DNA from: Gordonia zhenghanii
Lineage (GTDB): Bacteria; Actinomycetota; Actinomycetes; Mycobacteriales; Mycobacteriaceae
Assembly (NCBI RefSeq): GCF_021738965.1
Contig: NZ_JAKKOQ010000005.1
Coordinates: 62,001 to 126,000 of the forward strand
Direction: 5' to 3'
Length of the DNA stretch: 64,000 nucleotides
Within the stretch, counting starts at the first letter, position 1. Each line of letters opens with the position of its first letter. The position numbers and the translations under genes are program-made. Shown piece after piece: positions 1 to 10,155 of this stretch. The notes below the pieces were generated by a model that saw only the letters and a list, made by a program, of their open reading frames with translations, was not told where the DNA came from and made no database searches.

Positions 1-436
1 ACGGGCCCGCAGTCGTCGAGAGATGCACGATCGGCTCGTAGCGCGCGGCTTCACCGACGACGAGGTGGCCTCGACGCTGGCCCGACTGGACGAGTGGAAG
101 CTGATCGACGACACCGCGTTCGCTCACGAATGGGTCCGTTCCCGGCACGCCCACTCAGCGCGTGGGCGCCACGCCCTACGCCGCGAGCTCCGAACTAAGG
201 GAGTCGCGGACGACATCGTCGTCGAAGCGCTCGACACCATCGACCCGGAGGCCGAACGCGAGATCGCCTACGCGCTCGCCGACAAGAAGCTGCGGTTCGA
301 CGCCGACGAACTCTCGGATCCCGCGATCCGGACCAAGGCCTTCCGGCGGCTGGCCGGGGCACTCGGCCGACGCGGGTACCCGCCGGACGTGATCACGTCC
401 GTGGTGAAGGACGTGATCGCCGCCCGGCGGGCCTGA
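1..436 (+). CDS. recX: RecX, C-terminal part (cut by window start)
   Basis: This is the C-terminal part of the RecA-modulating protein RecX. The reading frame is open from base 2, before the first ATG at 23, so the gene starts outside the window. The roughly 145 visible residues hold the helical repeats of the family, with the characteristic LIDDTAFAHEWVRSR stretch and a later block around RRELRTKGV. RecX binds RecA filaments and limits strand exchange. In Mycobacteriales recX follows recA, which should therefore lie just left of this window. The assignment rests on these motifs and on the conserved neighbourhood. The stop is TGA at 434-436. Confidence 0.9.
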   Translation, partial: RARSRREMHDRLVARGFTDDEVASTLARLDEWKLIDDTAFAHEWVRSRHAHSARGRHALRRELRTKGVADDIVVEALDTIDPEAEREIAYALADKKLRFDADELSDPAIRTKAFRRLAGALGRRGYPPDVITSVVKDVIAARRA

Positions 437-451
437 CGGTCGGTCGGTCAG

Positions 452-1315
452 TTACTCGGTGTCGGCCAGTTCGACGGCCTTCGTCGCCGCCGATTTGCGC
501 TTGCCGGTACGGAGTCGGCGCTCGAGTCGATGCGCGAACGAGGTCAGCGCGTAGTTGACGATGATCATGATGATCGCGGTGACCACCAGCGCAGGCAGAT
601 AGTTGCCGAAGTACGACGCCGTCTTGATGCCCGAGCGCACTACCTCGATGTAGCCGATGGCATAACCCAGCGCGCTGTCCTTGAGGGCGATCACCATCTG
701 CGAGACGAGCGCGGGCAGCATCGCGGTCACGGCCTGCGGTAACAGGATCATCCGCATCATCTGCGACTTGCGCATGCCGATCGACTTCGCGGCCTCCGAC
801 TGCCCGTTCGGCAGCGAGGCGATGCCTGCGCGGAGGATCTCGGCGATCACCGAGCCGTTGTAGAACGTCAACCCGAAGACGACAGCGGCGAACGCCAACT
901 GCGACGACGGTACGATCGCGTACTTCGCGAAGAAGTAGTAGGCGAAGTAGATGAGGATCAAGACCGGGATAGCGCGGAAGACCTCGACCAGGGCGCCGGA
1001 GACGCCGCGGACCCACCGGTGTTCCGAGAGTCGGCCGACGCCGAGGACGGCGCCGATGATCAATGCGAACACGATCGAGAGTGCGGCGGCTTTCAGCGTT
1101 CCCCACAGCCCCGGCAGGATCCAGGTGGTCCAGGTCCCGCCTTCGGTGACGAACGGACTCCACTTCTCGCTTGTGAGCTGGCCGTTGTCCTTCAAGATGA
1201 GGAGGACGTAGACCACGATGGCGATCAGAACCGCGAGGAAGATGATCGTCGTGATGCGGTTGCGCAGCCGTGCCTTAGGTCCGGGAGCGTCGTAGAGGAC
1301 TGTCGACTGTGTCAT
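452..1315 (-). CDS. gluD: Glutamate-type ABC transporter permease GluD
   Basis: This is an inner-membrane permease of the His/Glu/Gln polar amino-acid ABC family, about 287 residues. It has an N-terminal membrane helix after a short cytoplasmic stretch (about residues 20-45), then further helices and the EAA-type loop around SEAAKSIGM, where the ATPase docks. The start at 1315 overlaps the gluC stop as ATGA. An ATG five codons upstream is possible but less tidy. It is the last gene of a four-gene operon in the order of the Corynebacterium glutamicum gluABCD glutamate importer. Substrate is inferred from this gene order and similarity and is not proved by the sequence. Confidence 0.9.
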   Translation of the reverse strand: MTQSTVLYDAPGPKARLRNRITTIIFLAVLIAIVVYVLLILKDNGQLTSEKWSPFVTEGGTWTTWILPGLWGTLKAAALSIVFALIIGAVLGVGRLSEHRWVRGVSGALVEVFRAIPVLILIYFAYYFFAKYAIVPSSQLAFAAVVFGLTFYNGSVIAEILRAGIASLPNGQSEAAKSIGMRKSQMMRMILLPQAVTAMLPALVSQMVIALKDSALGYAIGYIEVVRSGIKTASYFGNYLPALVVTAIIMIIVNYALTSFAHRLERRLRTGKRKSAATKAVELADTE

Positions 1316-1995
1316 CGTCTGACCACCCATCGCTTGGACGCCCAGCCGAAGAGTGCGCCCTCGGTGAGCGTGAGGATCATGAAGCCGACGGCGATGATGG
1401 CGAAGATCGCCAAGATCTGGCTGCCGTGACTCTCGAGCTCGGTCTTCATCAGCAACGACGCCTCAGCGACGCCGATGATCGACGCGATCGTCGTGTTCTT
1501 GGTGAGGGCGATCAGCACGGACCCCATCGGAGCGATCACTGCGCGAATCGCCTGCGGCAGGATCACCAGGCCGAGGATCTGCGGGAACGACATGCCGATC
1601 GACCGCGCAGCCTCCGCCTGACCGATCGGCACCGTGTTGATGCCGGAGCGGAGCGTCTCACAGACGAACGTCGCGGTGTAGAGGACGAACGCCAGGACCG
1701 CGAGCCGGAAGTTGTTGTCCTCGATGAAGGTCGCGTTCTCGGCGGCCAGTGTCAGCCCGAGATTCTGGTAGAGGCCGATCGAGCAGAACAGGACGATCAA
1801 CGTGAGTGGGGTGTTGCGGACGACGTTGACGTAGACGGTCGCGAATCCGCGCATCACCGGGACCGGTGACACTTTCATCGCGGCGAGCACGGTGCCCCAG
1901 ATCAGAGCGCCGATCGCCGAATAGATCGTCAGCTTGATCGTCACCCAGAACGCGGGCCACAGCGCGGGGCCCATCGAGTCCCAGAGTTCACTCAT
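1312..1995 (-). CDS. gluC: Glutamate-type ABC transporter permease GluC
   Basis: This is the second membrane subunit of the same importer, 227 residues, of the usual length for the family. It has an N-terminal helix at about residues 15-35, several further helices and the docking motif [10 protein letters not shown], which closely parallels the one in GluD. It overlaps gluD by four bases at its 3' end, and its ATG lies against the gluB stop, so translation is probably coupled along the operon. It should form a heterodimeric channel with GluD. Function is assigned by family; the amino acid carried is inferred from gene order. Confidence 0.9.
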   Translation of the reverse strand: MSELWDSMGPALWPAFWVTIKLTIYSAIGALIWGTVLAAMKVSPVPVMRGFATVYVNVVRNTPLTLIVLFCSIGLYQNLGLTLAAENATFIEDNNFRLAVLAFVLYTATFVCETLRSGINTVPIGQAEAARSIGMSFPQILGLVILPQAIRAVIAPMGSVLIALTKNTTIASIIGVAEASLLMKTELESHGSQILAIFAIIAVGFMILTLTEGALFGWASKRWVVRR

Positions 1996-2978
1996 CAGGA
2001 GACTCCTTCACAGGGTGTCGACGGAGCGGTGAGGAACTCGAGGTCACCGACATCGGGGGCGAACTTGTACTGGGAGTCTGGCGCGTTGGCACGGTCGAAG
2101 AACGTGTTGATCTCCTTGTCGCCGAGATTCTCGCGCAGCGCGGTCTCCCACGCCGACGGGCCGCCGCCCGCGGGGTTGGCGAGCATAGCGGTGATCGCAC
2201 GGTTCACGGTCTCGACGGCGTCGGGGTACTCCTTCGCCATGCCGATGCCGTACCGCTCGGTGGAGAACGGTGCGCCGGCTTTCTTGAGCGCGTCTTTCAC
2301 GCATGCGCTCTTCAGGTACGTCATGGGGACGAGCTTGAACTCGTCCGGATACCAGCTGGAGTAGCCGGCGAGGATGGTCTCGTCGGTGGTGAGCGCGTCC
2401 ACCTTGCCGCGACGCAACGCCTCCACACACGAGGAGTACGTGTCGTACTCCTGCAACTGGACGCCCGGCAGCTGAGCCTTCACGTTCTGTGCCGACGTGG
2501 AGCCGGTCACTGAGCAGAGCTTGCGACCGTTGTTGAGGTCTTCGAGGGAGTTGAGGGTCTCGTCGTCGTCGCGCACCAGCAGCCCCTGATACGTGACCAG
2601 GTACGGTCCGGCGAAGTCGACCTTCGACGAACGGTCCTCGTTGATCGAGTAGGTCGCGGCGATCATGTCGACCTCGCCGTTGTTGATGAGTGTCTCGCGT
2701 TGTGCGGACGGAGTCTCCCGCCAGGTGATCTCGGGACGGTCGACGCCCATCTCGTCGGCGATGTGGTTCACCACGTACTCCGAGACGTCGGAGTCGAATC
2801 CGATGATCGATCCGTCTGGCTGCTGAAGGCCCATACCCGGCTGATCGAACTTGGTGCCGAGGATCACTTTGCCGTCACGGATCGAGTCGAGGAGATTGCG
2901 TGGATCGGAGCTGCCGCAGGCGGCGAGCGCGGTCGCCAGCATCGCGACGACGGCGACGAGTATCGATATCCTCCGCAT
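1995..2978 (-). CDS. gluB: Glutamate-binding lipoprotein GluB
   Basis: This is an extracellular solute-binding protein (SBP family 3) of 327 residues, anchored as a lipoprotein. The start at 2978 gives a short basic N-terminus, a hydrophobic stretch and the lipobox ALAAC at about residues 16-20. An upstream in-frame extension reads through gluA and has no signal peptide, so it was rejected. The SBP fold follows with the typical MIAATYSINEDRSSKVDFAGPY segment shortened here to its first part, MIAATYSIN. One base separates it from gluA. It captures the amino acid outside the membrane and hands it to GluC/GluD. Confidence 0.9.
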   Translation of the reverse strand: MRRISILVAVVAMLATALAACGSSDPRNLLDSIRDGKVILGTKFDQPGMGLQQPDGSIIGFDSDVSEYVVNHIADEMGVDRPEITWRETPSAQRETLINNGEVDMIAATYSINEDRSSKVDFAGPYLVTYQGLLVRDDDETLNSLEDLNNGRKLCSVTGSTSAQNVKAQLPGVQLQEYDTYSSCVEALRRGKVDALTTDETILAGYSSWYPDEFKLVPMTYLKSACVKDALKKAGAPFSTERYGIGMAKEYPDAVETVNRAITAMLANPAGGGPSAWETALRENLGDKEINTFFDRANAPDSQYKFAPDVGDLEFLTAPSTPCEGVS

Positions 2979-2979
2979 C

Positions 2980-3732
2980 TCAGTGCCCCAAGATCTTCGA
3001 CAGGAAGTCGCGGGCGCGATCGGACTTCGGGGCGGTGAAGAAGCTCTCCGGATCGGTGTCTTCGACGATCGCGCCGTCGGCCATGAACAGGACGCGGTCG
3101 GCGGCTTTACGGGCGAAACCCATCTCATGCGTGACGACGACCATCGTCATGCCCTCTTTGGCCAGCGAGACCATGACGTCGAGGACCTCGGACACCATCT
3201 CCGGGTCGAGCGCAGACGTCGGCTCGTCGAACAAGAGGACTTTCGGGTCCATCGCGAGGGACCGGGCGATCGCGACGCGCTGTTGCTGGCCGCCCGACAG
3301 CTGAGCCGGATACTTGTCCTTCTGCACTTCGACACCGACCCGCTTGAGGAGGTCGAGCGCGTGCTTCTCGGCGTCGGACTTGCTCTGCTTACGCACCTTG
3401 ATCGGCCCGAGTGTGACGTTCTGCAGGATCGTCTTATGCGCGAACAGGTTGAACGACTGGAAGACCATGCCGACGTCCGACCTCAGGCGCGCAAGATCGC
3501 GGCCCTCGTCGGGGAGGACCTCGCCCCCGATGCGGATCTCACCGCTGTCGATCGGCTCGAGTCGATTGATGGTTCGGCAGAGCGTCGACTTCCCCGAACC
3601 CGAGGGTCCGAGGACGACGACGACTTGCCCCTTGGGGATCTCGATGTCGATGTCGCGCAGCACGTGGAGGTCCCCAAAGTGCTTCTGAACATTCTTCATC
3701 GAGATCATCGGTGTGACGTTCGCGTCGCTCAT
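2980..3732 (-). CDS. gluA: Glutamate-type ABC transporter ATPase GluA
   Basis: This is the cytoplasmic ATP-binding subunit, 250 residues, first gene of the minus-strand gluABCD operon. The Walker A motif GPSGSGKST lies near residue 40, the signature LSGGQQQR near 145, and Walker [13 protein letters not shown] near 165. These match the amino-acid importer subfamily closely. A TACCGT element lies eight bases before the ATG with no Shine-Dalgarno sequence in between, so the operon may start with a leaderless mRNA. It diverges from miaB across 118 bp. Confidence 0.93.
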   Translation of the reverse strand: MSDANVTPMISMKNVQKHFGDLHVLRDIDIEIPKGQVVVVLGPSGSGKSTLCRTINRLEPIDSGEIRIGGEVLPDEGRDLARLRSDVGMVFQSFNLFAHKTILQNVTLGPIKVRKQSKSDAEKHALDLLKRVGVEVQKDKYPAQLSGGQQQRVAIARSLAMDPKVLLFDEPTSALDPEMVSEVLDVMVSLAKEGMTMVVVTHEMGFARKAADRVLFMADGAIVEDTDPESFFTAPKSDRARDFLSKILGH

Positions 3733-3740
3733 AGGGTCTT

Positions 3741-3746
3741 ACGGTA
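3741..3746 (-). promoter_or_regulatory. Candidate -10 box of the gluABCD operon
   Basis: TACCGT fits the actinobacterial TANNNT -10 pattern and ends eight bases before the gluA ATG, leaving no room for a Shine-Dalgarno sequence. This would give a leaderless gluA message. No convincing -35 is seen. Confidence 0.4.
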
Positions 3747-3837
3747 GTTGTGGGAGTGGTGACACCACAGCAGGACCGCCAATCCCGGTGTGTTCGGGTC
3801 GGCATCGCCACGATTCGAGTCGACTGTTGCTCCGGCG

Positions 3838-3843
3838 TAACCT
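3838..3843 (+). promoter_or_regulatory. Candidate -10 box of miaB (leaderless)
   Basis: TAACCT is followed by exactly seven bases and then the GTG start of miaB. The spacing is that of a leaderless transcript whose first base is the start codon. Confidence 0.5.
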
Positions 3844-3850
3844 GTGAACT

Positions 3851-5365
3851 GTGAGTGGTGCAGTGACGAAGTCGTATTCGGTTCGGACGTTCGGGTGTCA
3901 GATGAACGTCCACGACTCAGAACGCATCTCTGGCCTCTTGGAGGACGCCGGGTACGTGGCGGCGCCGGACGGCGACGATGCGGACCTGGTGGTGTTCAAC
4001 ACCTGCGCGATCCGTGAGAACGCCGACAACAAGCTGTACGGCAATCTGTCGAATCTCGCGCCCGTCAAGTCTTCCCGGCCGGGGATGCAGATCGCGGTCG
4101 GTGGTTGCCTGGCGCAGAAGGACAAGGACGTCGTCCTCCGCAAGGCTCCCTGGGTGGACGTCGTGTTCGGCACCCACAACATCGGTTCACTTCCTGCGCT
4201 GCTCGACCGTGCCCGCCATAACGAGGAGGCGCAGGTCGAGATCCTCGACTCGCTGGAGACATTTCCATCAGCGCTTCCAGCACGCCGTGACTCCGCGTAC
4301 TCGGGGTGGGTGTCGGTGTCGGTCGGCTGCAACAACACGTGCACGTTCTGCATCGTCCCGTCGTTGCGCGGCAAAGAGGTCGATCGACGCCCCGGCGACG
4401 TCCTGGCCGAAGTCCAGGCGCTCGTCGATCAGGGGGTTCTCGAGGTGACGCTGCTCGGGCAGAACGTCAACGCGTACGGCATGTCGTTCGCCGACCCGGA
4501 CACGCCGCGCAACCGCGGGGCCTTCGCCGAACTGCTTCGGGCGTGCGGCGACATCGACGGGCTCGAGCGAGTTCGGTTCACATCGCCGCATCCCGCAGAG
4601 TTCACCGACGACGTCATCGATGCGATGGCGCAGACCCCGAGCGTGTGCCCGCAACTGCACATGCCGTTGCAGTCCGGTTCGGACCGCGTCCTCAAGGCGA
4701 TGCGTCGCAGCTATCGCACCAAGAAGTTTCTTTCGATCCTCGACCGCGTCCGCGACGTGATGCCGCACGCTGCGATCACCACGGACATCATCGTCGGATT
4801 CCCCGGCGAGACCGAAGAAGACTTTCAAGAGACATTGGACGTCGTCGAGAAGGCGCGCTTCGCTAGTGCGTTCACCTTCCAGTACTCGCCGCGTCCGGGT
4901 ACCCCGGCGGCGACGATGGGCGATCAGGTCCCGCCGGAGGTCGTCACCGAGCGCTACCAGCGACTCATCGCGTTGCAGGAGCGGATCTGCCTCGAGGAGA
5001 ACACGAGACTCGTCGGCACTGACGTCGAGCTGCTCGTCGCGGCAGGCGAAGGTAGGAAGAACGCCGCGACCGGACGGATGACCGGTCGGGCGCGGGACGG
5101 GCGCCTCGTGCACTTCGCGGTCGGCGGCCGCACCGACGTGCGTCCCGGCGACATCGTCACCAGTACGATCACCGAGGTCGCACCGCATCATCTCATCGCG
5201 GACGCAGGCGTCGCCTCGGTCCGCCGCACGCGCGCCGGTGACGCGCACGAAGCAGGCACCACCCCGACGACGGCACCCGTCGGCGTCGGACTCGGCATGC
5301 CGACGATCGGCGCCGCGCCGGTCGTCGAAGCCGTCTCGGCATGCGGTACAGGAGGATGTTCATGA
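3851..5365 (+). CDS. miaB: tRNA-2-methylthio-N6-isopentenyladenosine synthase MiaB
   Basis: This radical-SAM enzyme adds a methylthio group to i6A37 of tRNA, acting after MiaA. It has 504 residues. The N-terminal UPF0004 domain begins with [16 protein letters not shown], the radical-SAM cluster motif CNNTCTFC lies near residue 157, and a C-terminal TRAM-type domain follows. The GTG start at 3851 is supported by the usual N-terminal length and by a TANNNT box seven bases upstream. The 3' end overlaps the next membrane-protein gene by four bases. miaA, its partner, lies 3 kb downstream. Confidence 0.96.
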   Translation: MSGAVTKSYSVRTFGCQMNVHDSERISGLLEDAGYVAAPDGDDADLVVFNTCAIRENADNKLYGNLSNLAPVKSSRPGMQIAVGGCLAQKDKDVVLRKAPWVDVVFGTHNIGSLPALLDRARHNEEAQVEILDSLETFPSALPARRDSAYSGWVSVSVGCNNTCTFCIVPSLRGKEVDRRPGDVLAEVQALVDQGVLEVTLLGQNVNAYGMSFADPDTPRNRGAFAELLRACGDIDGLERVRFTSPHPAEFTDDVIDAMAQTPSVCPQLHMPLQSGSDRVLKAMRRSYRTKKFLSILDRVRDVMPHAAITTDIIVGFPGETEEDFQETLDVVEKARFASAFTFQYSPRPGTPAATMGDQVPPEVVTERYQRLIALQERICLEENTRLVGTDVELLVAAGEGRKNAATGRMTGRARDGRLVHFAVGGRTDVRPGDIVTSTITEVAPHHLIADAGVASVRRTRAGDAHEAGTTPTTAPVGVGLGMPTIGAAPVVEAVSACGTGGCS

Positions 5366-5994
5366 CCACATCGGGTTCCAACCCGGCCGACAGAGCGGCC
5401 GAACGCGAGGTCTTCGGCGAGTTCGAAGACGATCTTCGCAAAGCCGAGCGGAAAGTCGCAGGGGAGATCGATCCGGGTGCGCGCGCCGTCGTCGTCGCCG
5501 TCTGTGTTCTCGTCGCGATCGTATCGGTGATCCTGCCGCATGCGGGCGCGGCCAACGGACTCGACGTCCTGACGATGTCGAGCGACTCGCACGCCGAGCA
5601 CATCGCCTTGCCGTCGAAGATCTTCGTGTACCTGCTGCTGATCTTCGGCGTCGGCTTCTCGATGCTGGCGCTCGTCACCCGACGCTGGGTGATCGCCTGG
5701 ATCGCCCTGTGCGGCAGTGCCGTCGCTTCGGTCGCCGGCGTTCTCGCGTTGTGGACGAGGAACACCGTCGGAGTCGACTCGCTCGATATGACGGCGCCGT
5801 CGAGCGGCGGCATCGGACTGATCCTCGGTTGGGTCACGATGATCGTGCTGACGTTCCACTGGGCACGCGTCGTGTGGGCGCGGACCAACTACCACCTCGC
5901 GCTCGAGGACGAGCGCAGGCAGAAGGCCGCAGTAGCCGAACAGCGCGGACGCTCGCTCCAGAAGATCGTGAAGGGCCAGGAGTCGAACGACTAG
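5362..5994 (+). CDS. Conserved membrane protein (Rv2732c-like)
   Basis: This is a membrane protein of 210 residues with no assigned biochemical role. It has a soluble acidic N-terminus, then about four hydrophobic segments (roughly residues 40-60, 85-105, 110-130 and 145-165) and a charged C-terminal tail rich in Arg, Gln and Lys. I chose the ATG at 5362 because it overlaps the miaB stop as ATGA and has a GGAGG site just upstream. A protein of this type follows miaB in mycobacteria (Rv2732c), so the gene pair is conserved. The function is unknown. Confidence 0.8.
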   Translation: MTTSGSNPADRAAEREVFGEFEDDLRKAERKVAGEIDPGARAVVVAVCVLVAIVSVILPHAGAANGLDVLTMSSDSHAEHIALPSKIFVYLLLIFGVGFSMLALVTRRWVIAWIALCGSAVASVAGVLALWTRNTVGVDSLDMTAPSSGGIGLILGWVTMIVLTFHWARVVWARTNYHLALEDERRQKAAVAEQRGRSLQKIVKGQESND

Positions 5995-6068
5995 ACAAGC
6001 GGCACACAGGCGTCCGGAGGTCGGGCGTCCGACAGCGAGTCGTCCGACCCGGAATAGTCAGTCGCGTC

Positions 6069-7457
6069 TCACCTGTCGCCCAGCGCGGATTGGGCGGTTC
6101 CTGCCCAGTCTCGCCACTGTGCCGCCTGTTCGCGTAGCTTCGCCGCGTCCTTGTCCTTGCCGGCTTCGGCTGCTTTCGCTGCCTGCTCTTCCAGTTTGTC
6201 GGCCCGCTCGGCGAACTGGGCCGCACGCGCTTGAGCCTCCGGGTCGGTGCGTGTCCACTCCGAGTCCTCGGCGTCGCGTATGGCCTTCTCCACGGCGCGT
6301 ACGCGGCCCTCGAGGGAGTGCATCTGATCGCGGGGAACCATGCCGATCGCTTCCCACTTGTCGCGGAAGACTCGGAAATCGCGGCGTGCAGCGTCGAGGT
6401 CGGACGTCGGATCGATCGTCTTCTCCGCGTCCGCGAGCAGCGCGAGCTTGGCCTTGGCGTTCTCGGCGAACTCGGCGTCACGTTCGGAGTTCACCGCGTT
6501 GCGGGCCTGGAAGAAGACGTCCTGGGCGCCTTTGAAACGTGCCCACAGCACGTCGTCGGTGTCGCGGGGCGCGCGGCCCGCCGCTTTCCACTCCTGCAGC
6601 AGGTCCCGGAACTTCCCGGCGGTAGGACCCCAGTCAGTCGACGACGACAGCGCTTCGGCCTGCTCGATGAGTTCTTCCTTGCGTGCCCTGGCGCCCGCGC
6701 GTTCCCGGTCGAGGTCGGCGAAATAGGCTCCGCGGCGCCGGTTGAACGCGTCGCGGGCCTTCGAGAAGCGCTTCCAGAGGGCGTCGTCGGTCTTGCGGTC
6801 GACTCCTTTGATGGTCTTCCACTCGTCGAGGATCGCGCGCAGACGATCGCCGCCCGCCTTCCACGACGTGCCTTCGGCTCCGATCGCCTCGGCCTCGGTC
6901 GCCAACTCCTCCTTGCGGGCGACAGCGACGGCCCGCTGTTCGCTGCGTTCGGACCGGACGGCTTCGGCGACATCGTCGGCGTCGGCGACGATCTTGGACA
7001 GACGTGACGCGAGTTCGTCGACGTTGCCGATCACCTGAGCGGTGGGCAGTGCATCGATCATCTGCGCCGCCGCGGCCTGGGTCTTTCGCGGGTCGCCGGA
7101 TCGAGCCGCCAGGCGTTCTTCAAGAATCTCCACCTCAGTGGCCATGTCGGCGAACTTGCGCCCGAAATGTGCGAGCCCCTCGTCCGGGGTTCCCGCCTGC
7201 CACGATCCGATCGCACGTTCGCCCGACGCGGTGATCAGCCAGACCGTGCCGTCCGCGTCGATGCGGCCGTACTCGGACGGGTCGCCCAACTCGACGTGGT
7301 GGACGGGGACCGCGGGTATCGGACCGGGGCCGGTCGGCGACGGGGCGGGGCGAGACAGGGGAGACGCTCCGGGACGAGGTCCGGGTCGAGGACCCGGTTT
7401 GGGTCCGGGCTTGGGAGGGGTAGTAGCCGGCTCGGAGCCGTGCGGGGGGTTGGTCAT
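6069..7457 (-). CDS. DUF349-repeat protein
   Basis: This is a cytoplasmic, highly charged protein of 462 residues. A Pro/Gly-rich N-terminal stretch (about residues 8-50) precedes a small domain, then three or four DUF349 repeats of about 75 residues, each with a Trp-K-x-[IAG] core such as WKTIKGVDRK, WKAAGRAPRD and WEAIGMVPRD. The C-terminus is helical and Ala/Lys/Glu-rich. Such proteins sit next to miaB in mycobacteria (Rv2731). Nucleic-acid or ribosome-associated roles have been suggested for DUF349 proteins, but none is shown here. The start at 7457 has a GAGGGA ribosome-binding site; a start 12 codons upstream is less likely. Confidence 0.85.
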   Translation of the reverse strand: MTNPPHGSEPATTPPKPGPKPGPRPGPRPGASPLSRPAPSPTGPGPIPAVPVHHVELGDPSEYGRIDADGTVWLITASGERAIGSWQAGTPDEGLAHFGRKFADMATEVEILEERLAARSGDPRKTQAAAAQMIDALPTAQVIGNVDELASRLSKIVADADDVAEAVRSERSEQRAVAVARKEELATEAEAIGAEGTSWKAGGDRLRAILDEWKTIKGVDRKTDDALWKRFSKARDAFNRRRGAYFADLDRERAGARARKEELIEQAEALSSSTDWGPTAGKFRDLLQEWKAAGRAPRDTDDVLWARFKGAQDVFFQARNAVNSERDAEFAENAKAKLALLADAEKTIDPTSDLDAARRDFRVFRDKWEAIGMVPRDQMHSLEGRVRAVEKAIRDAEDSEWTRTDPEAQARAAQFAERADKLEEQAAKAAEAGKDKDAAKLREQAAQWRDWAGTAQSALGDR

Positions 7458-7584
7458 CTCGGGTGTCCCTCTGTGTCTCTCGCCGCGCGTCACGGCTGCC
7501 GGTCACGTTCGTCTTCATTCAAGCAGGTCAGACTCGGAAGTGGGGCGAGGCTGCGGCATTTGGGTAAAGCCGATGCCGTGCCGG

Positions 7585-7590
7585 TAGCGT
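7585..7590 (+). promoter_or_regulatory. Candidate -10 box, leaderless gene at 7598
   Basis: TAGCGT is followed by seven bases and then the GTG at 7598. The position matches a leaderless actinobacterial promoter. Confidence 0.5.
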
Positions 7591-7597
7591 CGTTGCC

Positions 7598-8299
7598 GTG
7601 TTGGCTGAGCTTGCGATCGTACCAAGTGCACCCGTCGTGGTGCCCGAATTGTCAGGGCCGTACGCGACAGAGGCCGCTGAGGTCCGCCGCTCGGTCGTCG
7701 ACGCCGCGCAGTCGTTGGGATCGGCGGCGCGCCGGTGGATCGCGGTCGGAATCGACGGTCCGGCCAGGCGGTTCTCGGCGTACGGCGTCGACGTGCCGGT
7801 CGCCGCGGCCCCCGACGGGGACGACGCGTCGATGCCGTTGTCGATGCTCATCGGTTGTTGGTGTCGGGGTCAGGCGGGCTCACCGGTCGAACTCGACCCG
7901 CTCCTCGTCGACGCGGGCGCAGCGCCGGCGGACGCGCGCCGGATCGGCGTGGACCTCGCGGAGCGCATTGCTGCCGACGCGGAGCCGATCGGCGTCCTCG
8001 TCATCGCGGACGGATCGACCATGCTGAGCCCCTCGGCGCCAGGCGGCGGCGAGCGGGAGAGCGCGCACCGTCTCCAATCGCTCATCGACGCCTCGATCGC
8101 CGACGGCACACTCGACGCGCTCGCGACGCTCGACCCGCAGGACTGCGAAGCGAACGGCGTCGAGGGGCGCCCGGTGTTCGAGGTGCTGGCCGGGCTGTGG
8201 GGCGACGCGCCCGTCGACGTCGACCTGCGTTACGCGGGCGCGCCGTTCGGGGTCGGCTACACCGTGGCGACCTGGCGCCGCGTCGGAGCCCGGTCGTGA
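7598..8299 (+). CDS. Conserved hypothetical protein upstream of miaA (Rv2728c-like)
   Basis: This is a 233-residue, Ala/Asp-rich soluble protein. It starts [20 protein letters not shown] from GTG. The segment [22 protein letters not shown] and the C-terminal block with a Gly-Tyr-Thr-Val-Ala-Trp end are the recognisable parts. The overall layout (N-terminal catalytic-looking segment with PELSG, C-terminal acidic half) resembles the extradiol-dioxygenase class III LigB fold, but I cannot confirm metal ligands by eye. It overlaps miaA by four bases (GTGA), so the two are probably translated together. The same gene precedes miaA in mycobacteria. The function is unknown. Confidence 0.75.
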   Translation: MLAELAIVPSAPVVVPELSGPYATEAAEVRRSVVDAAQSLGSAARRWIAVGIDGPARRFSAYGVDVPVAAAPDGDDASMPLSMLIGCWCRGQAGSPVELDPLLVDAGAAPADARRIGVDLAERIAADAEPIGVLVIADGSTMLSPSAPGGGERESAHRLQSLIDASIADGTLDALATLDPQDCEANGVEGRPVFEVLAGLWGDAPVDVDLRYAGAPFGVGYTVATWRRVGARS

Positions 8300-9204
8300 C
8301 CGTCCCGATCGCGGTGGTCGGTCCGACCGCCAGCGGAAAAACAGCTCTGGCACTGGACCTCGCGGAGCGGCTCGGCGGCGAGATAGTCAACGTCGACGCG
8401 ATGGCGCAGTACCGCGGCATGGACATCGGCACCGCGAAGCCGCCGGTGGCCGAACGCCGCGGCATCGGCCATCACCTGTTCGACGTCCTCGACGTGACCG
8501 AGACGGCGACCGTCGCAGGCTACAAGGAGGCGGCCACCGCGGTCGTCGACGACCTCGTCGCAGCGGGCCGGGTGCCGGTGATCGTCGGCGGCTCGATGAT
8601 GTACGTCCAAGGACTGCTCGACGATTGGGCGTTTCCGCCGACCGACCCCGCGGTGCGGGCGCGTTACGAGGACGATCTCGCACGGATCGGCGCTCGCGCA
8701 CTGCACGCGAGGCTCGCCGCCGCCGACCCGGCGGCCGCAGGCACGATCCTCGACTCGGACGGCAGGCGCATCGTGCGCGCACTCGAAGTGGTGGAGATCA
8801 CCGGGGAGCCGTTCGCGGCGTCCGCCCCGAGGATCGGGGAGCCACGATGGGGCACGACGATCCTCGCCGTCGACCGCGATCGCGCCGAGCTCGACGCACG
8901 GATCTCAGCGCGGACGGCGCAGATGTTCGCCGCCGGATTCGTCGACGAGGTCGTCGGCCTGTGCACGCGTGGGCTCCGCGACGGCAAGACAGCGTCGCAG
9001 GCCATCGGCTACGCGCAAGTCCTCGCGTACCTCGACGGCGAGTACGGACTCGAGGAGGCGCAGGAGCGCACGATGATCGGCACACGCCAGTACGTACGGC
9101 GGCAGCGATCGTGGTTCCGGCGAGACCACCGGGCCGTCTGGCTCGACGCAGCGTCCTCGACACTCCTCGACGACGCGTTGGCGACGGTTCACCGGGTAAA
9201 ATAG
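8296..9204 (+). CDS. miaA: tRNA dimethylallyltransferase MiaA
   Basis: MiaA transfers the dimethylallyl group to A37 of tRNAs reading UNN codons and supplies the substrate for MiaB. It has 302 residues, the normal length. The P-loop GPTASGKT is at residues 9-16, the Asp in [17 protein letters not shown] follows, and the [10 protein letters not shown] segment near the C-terminus is typical. The GTG at 8296 overlaps the previous stop. A longer in-frame start upstream lies in another gene and was rejected. The stop TAG is part of the likely dapF promoter. Confidence 0.96.
   Translation: MTVPIAVVGPTASGKTALALDLAERLGGEIVNVDAMAQYRGMDIGTAKPPVAERRGIGHHLFDVLDVTETATVAGYKEAATAVVDDLVAAGRVPVIVGGSMMYVQGLLDDWAFPPTDPAVRARYEDDLARIGARALHARLAAADPAAAGTILDSDGRRIVRALEVVEITGEPFAASAPRIGEPRWGTTILAVDRDRAELDARISARTAQMFAAGFVDEVVGLCTRGLRDGKTASQAIGYAQVLAYLDGEYGLEEAQERTMIGTRQYVRRQRSWFRRDHRAVWLDAASSTLLDDALATVHRVK
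9197..9202 (+). promoter_or_regulatory. Candidate -10 box of dapF inside the miaA stop region
   Basis: TAAAAT overlaps the last codons of miaA and is followed by seven bases and the dapF ATG. It matches TANNNT well and would make dapF leaderless and independently transcribed. Confidence 0.5.
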
Positions 9205-9209
9205 CGGGC

Positions 9210-10109
9210 ATGACTGCTGCGCCGACATTCGCGTTCGTCAAAGGCCACGGAACCCAGAACGACTTCGTCGTCCTCGACGATCCCGGGGTCCGTCTCGGAC
9301 TCACCGAAGACCTGGTGAGCGCACTGTGCGATCGCCAGCGGGGGATCGGCGCGGACGGCGTTCTCCGGGTGGCGACTGCGGGCGCTCTGATGTCGGCTGG
9401 AGTCCTGACGGCGTTGCCCGACGGGGTCGCCTCGGACGACTGGTTCATGGACTACCGCAACGCCGACGGATCGATCGCCGAGATGTGCGGCAACGGCGTC
9501 CGAGTGTTCGCGCACTACCTGCGCGTCGCCGGCCACGTCGACGCCGACACGTTCACCGTCGGATCGCGGGCGGGCGGGCGTCCGGTGGTCGTGCACTCCG
9601 TCGACGACTCGGCGGCAGACGTCAGTGTCGCGATGGGGCACGTCGCTCTCGGCGGACCGAGCGAGGTCGAGATGGCCGGGCGTCGGTTCACCGGTGAACG
9701 CGTCGACGTCGGTAATCCGCATCTCGCCTGCGTCGTCGACGGCCTGACCGCAGCCGACCTCGCAGGCCTCGACTTCAGCAGGGGCGCGATCCTGGACCAG
9801 GCTGCGTTCCCCCGCGGTGCGAACGTCGAGATACTGACGCCGCTCGAACCGTCGGACGCCGGTGTCGACTTCACCGCTCAGATGCGTGTCTTGGAGCGGG
9901 GCGTCGGCGAGACCCGTTCGTGTGGAACAGGTCTGGTCGCCGCAGCAGGCGCTGCGCTGCACGGGATCGGACGGGATCAGGGCGTCGTCGGGATCGCGGT
10001 GCCCGGCGGGTCCGTGGTCGTGACCGTCGGCGACAACGCTGCCGTCCTGCGGGGGCCGTCGCGCCTCGTGGCGCGTGGTGAGACGCTGCCGGGGTGGATC
10101 GCCGGATAA
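9210..10109 (+). CDS. dapF: Diaminopimelate epimerase DapF
   Basis: DapF converts LL- to meso-diaminopimelate for lysine and peptidoglycan synthesis. It has 299 residues. The two catalytic cysteines are visible: the first in [13 protein letters not shown] near residue 93, the second in [13 protein letters not shown] near 238. The start [18 protein letters not shown] is a classical DapF N-terminus and fixes the ATG at 9210. It sits between miaA and hflX as in mycobacteria. Confidence 0.97.
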   Translation: MTAAPTFAFVKGHGTQNDFVVLDDPGVRLGLTEDLVSALCDRQRGIGADGVLRVATAGALMSAGVLTALPDGVASDDWFMDYRNADGSIAEMCGNGVRVFAHYLRVAGHVDADTFTVGSRAGGRPVVVHSVDDSAADVSVAMGHVALGGPSEVEMAGRRFTGERVDVGNPHLACVVDGLTAADLAGLDFSRGAILDQAAFPRGANVEILTPLEPSDAGVDFTAQMRVLERGVGETRSCGTGLVAAAGAALHGIGRDQGVVGIAVPGGSVVVTVGDNAAVLRGPSRLVARGETLPGWIAG

Positions 10110-10155
10110 AAGGACGTGCGTCGTCCCTGCTCGACGGGGCACAATGGTCTTACGT

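Noticed and set aside
6001..6060. Weak inverted repeat between convergent genes as a terminator
   Set aside because: The GGTCGG/CCGACC arms have a mismatch and a long loop; it looks more like repeated GTCCGAC motifs.
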